Assembly (NCBI GenBank): GCA_023411265.1
Contig: JAEYOX010000086.1
Coordinates: 1 to 10,992, forward strand
Direction of reading: 5' to 3'
From: Bacteroidota bacterium
GTDB taxonomy: Bacteria; Bacteroidota; Bacteroidia; Flavobacteriales; Weeksellaceae
Length of the DNA: 10,992 nucleotides
Shown: positions 1 through 5,164 of the stretch, in pieces
Numbering within the stretch: the stretch's first letter is position 1
Layout: the number at the start of each line of letters is the position of its first letter
Made by a program: the position numbers and the translations under genes
Notes under the pieces: generated by a model
Database searches by the model: none
What the model saw: the letters and a program-made list of their open reading frames with translations, nothing else
Told to the model about the DNA's origin: nothing

Positions 1-471
1 GACGGACAATCATTTATCAACATGAAGGACCGTGAATTATCAAAATTCCGAAACCAAAATATCGGATTTGTTTTTCAGTACCATCAGCTTCTCCCGGAAT
101 TTACCGCGCTCGAAAACGTGTTGCTGCCCACCAGAATTGCCGGGAAAAATGAAAAGGACAGCCTACAAAAAGCGTATCGTCTTTTTGAGGATTTGAATAT
201 TGCGGACCGACTTCACCATAAGCCCAACGAAATGTCTGGCGGTGAAGCCCAGAGAGCAGCTGTTGCACGTGCCCTGATCAACGAACCGAAAATTATTTAT
301 GCCGATGAACCTACGGGAAACTTAGATTCTAAAAATGCCGACGATTTGCACCGGCTTTTCTTTGACCTCAGAGACAAATACAATCAGACGTTTGTAATCG
401 TAACCCACAATCCGAACCTTGCCGAAATTACAGATAGAAAACTGGTGATGAAGGACGGAATGATTATTTAA
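1..471 (+). CDS. lolD: LolD-type lipoprotein-release ABC transporter ATPase (5' truncated)
   Basis: The ATPase subunit of the inner-membrane complex that extracts outer-membrane lipoproteins and hands them to the periplasmic carrier. The reading frame is open from base 1, and the Walker A P-loop lies upstream of the window, so only the last 156 codons are present. Visible in order: the Q-loop in GFVFQYHQLLPEF (about 67-105), where the HQLLPEFTALENV stretch is characteristic of LolD; the ABC signature MSGGEAQR (231-254); Walker B with the catalytic Glu in IIYADEPTGNLDS (about 292-330); and the H-loop in VTHNP (about 400-414). The stop is TAA at 469-471, only 22 bp before radC, with no hairpin between them, so the two are probably cotranscribed. 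Other MacB-type ATPases share most of these motifs, but the Q-loop region favours LolD. Confidence 0.9.
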   Translation, partial: DGQSFINMKDRELSKFRNQNIGFVFQYHQLLPEFTALENVLLPTRIAGKNEKDSLQKAYRLFEDLNIADRLHHKPNEMSGGEAQRAAVARALINEPKIIYADEPTGNLDSKNADDLHRLFFDLRDKYNQTFVIVTHNPNLAEITDRKLVMKDGMII

Positions 472-493
472 TCACTTTAAAAACAAAATAACC

Positions 494-1171
494 ATGTCTA
501 TAAAATTCCTTGCAGAAGACGACCGCCCGAGAGAAAAATTCCTGATGAAAGGAAAAAATGCACTTTCGGATGCTGAACTTTTGGCCATCATCATGGGAAG
601 CGGAAACAGGGAAGAAAGTGCGGTGGATTTGGCACGAAGAATATTAAACACCGTGGGCAACAACTGGCATCAGCTCAGCAAACTTTCAGTTAAAGATCTG
701 ATGAAATTTAACGGCATCGGTGAAGCCAAGGCGATTTCCATTGCAGCAGCGTTGGAAATCGGAAGACGAAGAGCTGCGCAGGAAGTTCCCGAAAGAAAAA
801 AAATTACCTGCAGCAAAGATGTTTTCGAGTTTCTGAAACCTTACCTCGGCGATTTGCAGACAGAAGAATTCTGGGCTGTTTTTGTGAATCAGAACAACCG
901 TATTCTGCATTTTTCACAACTCACCACCGGCGGAATCAGCAGCTCTATAGTGGATGTCCGCATTCTGTTTAAGACCGCATTGGAACATTTTGCCACGGCT
1001 GTTTTTGTTGCTCATAATCATCCTTCGGGAAATATGAAACCGAGCCAGGAAGATCTCAGAATTACCAAACAGATCGCTGAAGGAGGAAATTTCCTCAACA
1101 TCAAATTGCTCGATCATCTGATCCTGAATCAGAACAGTTATTACAGTTTTGCAGATGAAGGGTTGCTATGA
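494..1171 (+). CDS. radC: RadC/JAB-domain protein (UPF0758)
   Basis: A 225-residue protein of normal length for the RadC family. Residues about 28-92 hold the N-terminal part, with a helix-hairpin-helix-like stretch around FNGIGEAKA (72-80). The C-terminal half is a JAB/MPN metalloprotease-like domain. Its JAMM metal motif is complete: H174-x-H176-P-S-G followed by D187, with an upstream acidic pair at E124/E125. Although named a DNA-repair protein, the family's biochemical role is not settled and its involvement in repair has been questioned; I infer only a metal-binding JAB fold. The gene follows lolD by 22 bp. Its stop overlaps the next start as ATGA at 1168-1171, so translation of the downstream acyltransferase is probably coupled to it. 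Confidence 0.93.
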   Translation: MSIKFLAEDDRPREKFLMKGKNALSDAELLAIIMGSGNREESAVDLARRILNTVGNNWHQLSKLSVKDLMKFNGIGEAKAISIAAALEIGRRRAAQEVPERKKITCSKDVFEFLKPYLGDLQTEEFWAVFVNQNNRILHFSQLTTGGISSSIVDVRILFKTALEHFATAVFVAHNHPSGNMKPSQEDLRITKQIAEGGNFLNIKLLDHLILNQNSYYSFADEGLL

Positions 1172-2067
1172 TCAAAAAAGTTTTGCACAAAAATATCGAA
1201 CGGGAAAAGTACAGAAAATGCCTGCAGAGCGCTGTGAATTATCGGGTGTATGCAGAAGATTGGTATCTTGATGCGCACACAGGTGCACAATGGGATTGTC
1301 TCGTGTATAACGATTACGAAGCTGTAATGCCGCTGCCATACTTTAGAAAATTTGGAGTGAAAATAATTTATCAGCCTATTTTCTGCCAGCAGTTAGGAGT
1401 ATTTCATCCTTCCAATTCTGATCAAAATAAACTTCAACAGTTTTCTGATAAATTCGGGCAGCTTCCGGTTTATTTCTACCAGCTGAATGAAGAAAATGCA
1501 GAGTTGAATTTCGCCGGAACAAAAGTGAAAAAAAACCATGTTCTACCTTTGAGTAATTCCTATGACGAACTGCGGAGAAATTACCGTCGCGACCGCATTA
1601 AAGACATCAAGCGAATTTCTAAACTTTCCTTATCTCTTTCAGAAGAGCTGCATTTGCAATTGTTGATTCAAGAGCTCAAAAAGAAATACCCTTACTTTGC
1701 TCAATATTATGATAAGCCGTGGTTCAGCCAACTGATGAAGGAAATTATTCATCGAAATCTGTACACATATTACGAACTAAAAGACGGAAATGAGTCAGTC
1801 GCATCTTTATTTTTTATCCACAGCAAAGAAAGAATGATTTTACTTCTATCTACTCGAAGCGAAAAACCGAAACATAAAGGTGCATTTGCATTTTTAATGG
1901 ATTATTTTATTCACAATCATACTGGAAGCAACCTTCTATTGGATTGGGAAGGATCCACAGTTCCTGGAATTGCAGACTTTAACGAAAGTTTCGGCGCAAT
2001 AGTTCATCACTATCATCGAATAGAAAATACAAAATTACAGCTGTTCAGGAAAATTATAAAAGTGTAA
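1168..2067 (+). CDS. FemAB/GNAT-like acyltransferase of unknown substrate
   Basis: A 299-residue protein with no signal peptide or membrane segment, so probably cytoplasmic. The N-terminal part (about 28-80) carries a WYLD and VMPLPY pattern. The C-terminal half (about 130-290) reads like the acyl-transfer domain of FemAB/BioF2-like GNAT proteins: a basic helix with the YRRDRIKDIKR stretch (139-149), a strand with VASLFFIHS (211-219), a KGAFAFLMDYF helix (237-247), then LLLDWEGS (257-264) and FNESFGA (271-277). The FNESFGA stretch resembles the F-x-x-x-FGA motif that closes such domains. FemAB proteins move aminoacyl or acyl groups onto peptidoglycan or glycolipid precursors; the acceptor here is unknown. 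The start is fixed by the ATGA overlap with radC, and its stop directly abuts the deacetylase ATG. The fold assignment is by pattern recognition only and is less certain than that of its neighbours. Confidence 0.65.
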   Translation: MIKKVLHKNIEREKYRKCLQSAVNYRVYAEDWYLDAHTGAQWDCLVYNDYEAVMPLPYFRKFGVKIIYQPIFCQQLGVFHPSNSDQNKLQQFSDKFGQLPVYFYQLNEENAELNFAGTKVKKNHVLPLSNSYDELRRNYRRDRIKDIKRISKLSLSLSEELHLQLLIQELKKKYPYFAQYYDKPWFSQLMKEIIHRNLYTYYELKDGNESVASLFFIHSKERMILLLSTRSEKPKHKGAFAFLMDYFIHNHTGSNLLLDWEGSTVPGIADFNESFGAIVHHYHRIENTKLQLFRKIIKV

Positions 2068-3039
2068 ATGTTGCCTTCAAAGCTAAATCATATTATTACA
2101 ATTTGTTCCGGAATTTTTCCTTTGGATTTCTATTGGCGTTGGACAAAAAAGTTACAGATATTACCTTTTTATCATACCGTTTCTGATCATCCGTTGCCTC
2201 ATTTTTCAGAATTAAAATATTTTCGAAGAAAAAAAAAATTTCTCAATGATCTGGATTTCTTCACATCCCATTTTGAAAATGTTTCCATGGCTGAAGTAGG
2301 AAACGAAAAAAAATCATTTCACCTTTCATTTGATGATGGCATGGCGGAAATGTATTCTGTCGTATTTCCAATTCTACAGGAAAAAAAACTAAATGCAACA
2401 TTCTTTATCAATACAGATTTTGTTGATAATAAAACTATGTTTCTTTCTCATAAAATTAGTCTTTTGCAGCATGAAATAAAACATTCTTCACAGAACGCAC
2501 AGCGCATTTCGGGTTATCTGAAATGTGAAAAAGGGGATATACCGTGTTATCTCAATAAAATAAATGCTGAAAAGGCGGATGAAATTTCAAGCCTGATTCA
2601 TGTGGATTTTAATGATTATCTAAAGGAACACCAGCCTTATCTCACTACAAAACAAATTATAGCACTGAAAAACGCGGGTTTCACGATCGGTAATCACGGA
2701 AAAAGCCATCGGAATTTCAATAAATTGACTTTTGAAGAACAGAAATTCGAAATACAAACTGTGAATACTTTTTTGAAAGAAATAGATATTGATGAATTGT
2801 TTTTCTGCTTTCCTTATGGTGATTTTAAAATTAAAAATGAACTGTTCCGCTGGATGTATTATGAAGGCGGAATTGAAAAATCATTCGGTATTTCCGGACT
2901 TAAAGGTGATGGTTTTTCCAGACATCATCATCGAATATTAATGGAACATGAAAATCTATCGGCAGAGGAAATCATAAAAGCAGAATACTTTTATTTCATG
3001 TTAAAGTCGGTTTTAAATAAAAATAAAATCAAAAGATGA
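2068..3039 (+). CDS. NodB-type polysaccharide deacetylase family protein
   Basis: A 323-residue carbohydrate esterase family 4-like protein, expected to remove N- or O-acetyl groups from a glycan using a bound metal. NodB motif 1 is SFDDG (87-91), with the catalytic base and metal-binding Asp at D89/D90. Motif 2 is H210-x3-H214 inside IGNHGKSH, and motif 3 is FPYGD (248-252). The gap of about 115 residues between motifs 1 and 2 is longer than in compact NodB domains and contains an insert (about 125-195). I see no clear signal peptide; the N-terminus (residues 5-22) is mildly hydrophobic. The ATG follows the previous TAA with no gap, and the 3' end overlaps the methyltransferase by 4 bp. The gene is visibly richer in A/T runs than radC, including a 10-A tract in codons 54-57. 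The substrate is unknown. Confidence 0.85.
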   Translation: MLPSKLNHIITICSGIFPLDFYWRWTKKLQILPFYHTVSDHPLPHFSELKYFRRKKKFLNDLDFFTSHFENVSMAEVGNEKKSFHLSFDDGMAEMYSVVFPILQEKKLNATFFINTDFVDNKTMFLSHKISLLQHEIKHSSQNAQRISGYLKCEKGDIPCYLNKINAEKADEISSLIHVDFNDYLKEHQPYLTTKQIIALKNAGFTIGNHGKSHRNFNKLTFEEQKFEIQTVNTFLKEIDIDELFFCFPYGDFKIKNELFRWMYYEGGIEKSFGISGLKGDGFSRHHHRILMEHENLSAEEIIKAEYFYFMLKSVLNKNKIKR

Positions 3040-3809
3040 TCAAAAAGTTATACCGGATTGTTTTTTCTGAAAAAACACGGTTTAAGTTTCATTTAAAATG
3101 GATGAAATTCAAAGGTGTATTTCTTCAGGGAAATCGTTTTTTTTGTCCGTGTTGCGGGAAGAGTTCTTTGAAGTTTTTAAGAAAAGGAAATGGGCTGGAG
3201 TATCGTGAAAACGCTGTCTGCCCCAATTGCGGATCTTTAGAACGCACCCGGCTGCTTTATCTGTATCTGAAAAATGAAACCGCAATTTTTCAGGGTTCAC
3301 CCCGTATCTTACATTTTGCACCGGAATATATTCTTAAAAAGAAATTGATCGGAAATCCGAATTACATAGATGTGGACATCAATCCTAATTTTGCCACATT
3401 TAAAATGGATATTACCGATATTCAATTTCCCGACAGTTATTTTGGTTATATCATTTGTTCGCATGTTTTGGGGCATATTCCCGATGAAAAAAAAGCATTG
3501 AACGAACTGATTCGCGTACTGAAACCTGAAGGGAATTTATTCATTTTATCATTGCTGGATCCCGAACTATCAGAAACGTTGGAAGATCCGAACGCCGTAA
3601 CGCCAATTCAGAAACTTCACCAATATGGAGAAAAGGATCTTGAGCGCTTGTATGGCGTAGATTTTCCCGACAGAATCAGCACATCTGAGACCAGAATTGA
3701 AAAGATTGATTACAGAGATCGCTTCAGTGACGAGGAAAGGCAAAAAATGTCTTTAGGCGACGGAAAGCGGGAAATTATTTTCAAAATCATTAAGACCTCT
3801 GAACATTGA
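3036..3809 (+). CDS. Class I SAM-dependent methyltransferase with N-terminal zinc-ribbon-like segment
   Basis: A 257-residue protein. Residues 37-40 (CPCC) and 62-65 (CPNC) form a Cys4 zinc-ribbon-like module, followed by LERTRLLYLYL. The methyltransferase core begins at ILHFAPE (91-97), which takes the place of the usual glycine-rich motif I, then the acidic strand end IDVDINP (111-117), MDITDIQFPD (124-133), ICSHVLGHIPD (140-150) and the post-core RVLKPEGNLFIL (160-171). This matches the Methyltransf_11-like 'HFAPE' proteins often found near surface-polysaccharide genes. The acceptor is unknown. The start overlaps the deacetylase stop (ATGA, 3036-3039), so it is the last member of a coupled string of genes. 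No terminator is visible after its stop at 3807-3809. Confidence 0.82.
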   Translation: MIKKLYRIVFSEKTRFKFHLKWMKFKGVFLQGNRFFCPCCGKSSLKFLRKGNGLEYRENAVCPNCGSLERTRLLYLYLKNETAIFQGSPRILHFAPEYILKKKLIGNPNYIDVDINPNFATFKMDITDIQFPDSYFGYIICSHVLGHIPDEKKALNELIRVLKPEGNLFILSLLDPELSETLEDPNAVTPIQKLHQYGEKDLERLYGVDFPDRISTSETRIEKIDYRDRFSDEERQKMSLGDGKREIIFKIIKTSEH

Positions 3810-3838
3810 TCAGCTTTCACTTATTTTAAGTAAATTCG
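3806..3838 (+). promoter_or_regulatory. Candidate Bacteroidota promoter for the TM protein and ppa
   Basis: TTG at 3806-3808, a 22-bp spacer, then TAAATTCG at 3831-3838, one base off the TAnnTTTG -7 consensus. The -33 triplet overlaps the stop of the methyltransferase gene, and the box lies 17 bp before the ATG at 3856. It would separate the ppa unit from the upstream operon. The spacing is at the long end of the range, so confidence is moderate. Confidence 0.42.
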
Positions 3839-3855
3839 CACTCTCAAAATATAGC

Positions 3856-4383
3856 ATGTCCAGTTTCAGCAGTTTTTTCACTTCTCCGTTCTTTCCGTAT
3901 TTATTTGCGGTACTTCTGGCCATTCCGTTTATCGTGTTACTGCGTCGGTTTGTATTCGAATACATTAAACTGAAGAATCAGGAACTAAAAATGCTCTCTG
4001 TGAAGGGAAATACTGAAAATAAAAGCCAGGCCTATGAGAGAATGACCCTGTTCTTGGAAAGGCTGAAACCTGAAAATCTGGTGAGCCGGTTTGATAAAGG
4101 TCTGGAAAAACACGAGTTTCTTTACCTCACAGAAAAAGCCATTACCGAAGAATTTGATTACAATGCTTCGCAGCAGGTATTTATGACTAAAAATGCATGG
4201 ACGCAGATTGTTCAGTCCAAAAATGCTCTTCTCAAAATGCTGCATGATACCTATGAAAGCCTGAGTGAAAATGCAGGTTTGGAAGAATTTAAAACTGTTT
4301 TCCTGATGAATTATATGAACGGTGACGATTTTATTGGCAATACCATAGAAATGCTGAGAAAGGAAGTCCTTTTAGTAACATAA
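3856..4383 (+). CDS. Conserved single-TM protein of unknown function
   Basis: A 175-residue protein I cannot assign to a characterised function. The N-terminus has a short Ser/Phe-rich lead and one strong hydrophobic segment (about 8-27), followed by positively charged residues (RR at 30-31, then K/R). This favours an N-out, C-in membrane anchor with a cytoplasmic domain by the positive-inside rule. The rest is soluble, mostly predicted helical by composition, and charged, with stretches such as MTLFLERLKPENL and FMTKNAWTQIVQSK. There are no catalytic motifs or cysteines. It is followed after 19 bp by ppa, with no hairpin between, so the two are probably cotranscribed. It resembles small conserved hypothetical proteins restricted to Bacteroidota, but that is an impression rather than a database result. 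Confidence 0.8.
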   Translation: MSSFSSFFTSPFFPYLFAVLLAIPFIVLLRRFVFEYIKLKNQELKMLSVKGNTENKSQAYERMTLFLERLKPENLVSRFDKGLEKHEFLYLTEKAITEEFDYNASQQVFMTKNAWTQIVQSKNALLKMLHDTYESLSENAGLEEFKTVFLMNYMNGDDFIGNTIEMLRKEVLLVT

Positions 4384-4402
4384 CAAAATTTTATTATAAC
4401 AA

Positions 4403-5014
4403 ATGATACCCAATTTTAAAGCGCATCCATGGCATGGAATTTCCGCAGGTGAAGAATCTCCCGATGTAGTGAATGTTTTTGTGGAAATAGTACCCAGCGA
4501 CACCATTAAATACGAGGTGGACAAAAGCAGCGGTTACCTGAAAGTGGATCGTCCGCAACAGTTTTCCAATATTATTCCTGCATTGTACGGATTTATTCCC
4601 AGAACTTACTGTCATGACCAAGTGATGAATCTTGCCCTTCAAAGTGGTGCAGAAGACGTTTCGATGGGAGATCATGATCCGTTGGATATCTGCGTGTTGA
4701 GTTCGCACAATATTCATGCAGGCGGTATGCTGATGGAAGCCATTCCTATCGGTGGTTTTAAAATGATTGATAAGGGGGAAGCTGACGATAAAATTGTTGC
4801 TGTGATGAAAGGCGACCACGCTTTCGGGCATTTCCGCGATATTTCAGAACTTCCTCAGGCAGAAGTGAAAAGGTTGATGCATTATTTTTTGACATATAAA
4901 AATTTGCCCGATGAACCTGCTAAATGCAGAATTCAGGAAGTGTACGGAACTGAACATGCCAAAGAAGTTATCGTAGCGTCACAAAACGACTACGCTAACA
5001 AATTCGGCGGATAG
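4403..5014 (+). CDS. ppa: Family I inorganic pyrophosphatase (soluble)
   Basis: A 203-residue cytosolic enzyme that hydrolyses PPi to two phosphates with Mg2+, pulling nucleotide, amino-acyl-tRNA and polymer synthesis forward. The family I signature is present as DHDPLDI (90-96), with the metal-binding Asp at D90, D92 and D95. A second acidic cluster, D123...D128-x-K130, has the same spacing as E. coli D97, D102 and K104. E28, K36, E38 and R50 match the E. coli E20, K29, E31 and R43 positions. The length is slightly greater than that of the E. coli enzyme (about 175 residues) because of an N-terminal extension and small insertions. It is preceded by the TM protein (19-bp gap) and followed by a strong terminator. 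The next gene is the membrane pyrophosphatase, so both PPi-hydrolysing systems lie together. Confidence 0.97.
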   Translation: MIPNFKAHPWHGISAGEESPDVVNVFVEIVPSDTIKYEVDKSSGYLKVDRPQQFSNIIPALYGFIPRTYCHDQVMNLALQSGAEDVSMGDHDPLDICVLSSHNIHAGGMLMEAIPIGGFKMIDKGEADDKIVAVMKGDHAFGHFRDISELPQAEVKRLMHYFLTYKNLPDEPAKCRIQEVYGTEHAKEVIVASQNDYANKFGG

Positions 5015-5031
5015 AAATACAGATCATAATG

Positions 5032-5063
5032 AAAAGGCGGGTAAAATTTATCCGCCTTTTTTA
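5032..5063 (+). terminator. Rho-independent terminator after ppa
   Basis: AAAAGGCGG (5032-5040) pairs with CCGCCTTTT (5052-5060). The stem extends inward by a G-T wobble and A-T pairs across the AT-rich loop, and a T run follows to 5062. It starts 18 bp after the ppa stop codon. Because the arms begin with A's and end with T's, it could also work on the other strand. Confidence 0.9.
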
Positions 5064-5164
5064 TTAGCTTAAGATTTCCCGACTGAAAAAATAGAAGCAG
5101 GATGTAAATGTTAAACAGATTTTATTATCTTTAATCTTTATTAACTTTATTAAAATTCTAAACT

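Noticed and set aside
4394..4831. 145-codon open frame antisense to ppa
   Set aside because: It lies fully over the well-supported ppa, its product is His/Phe-rich with no recognisable domain, and it has no promoter of its own.
5126..5149. Possible hppA promoter boxes TATCTTTA and TAACTTTA
   Set aside because: Each has one mismatch to TAnnTTTG, but no TTG lies at a suitable distance upstream. The region is so AT-rich that such matches are expected by chance.
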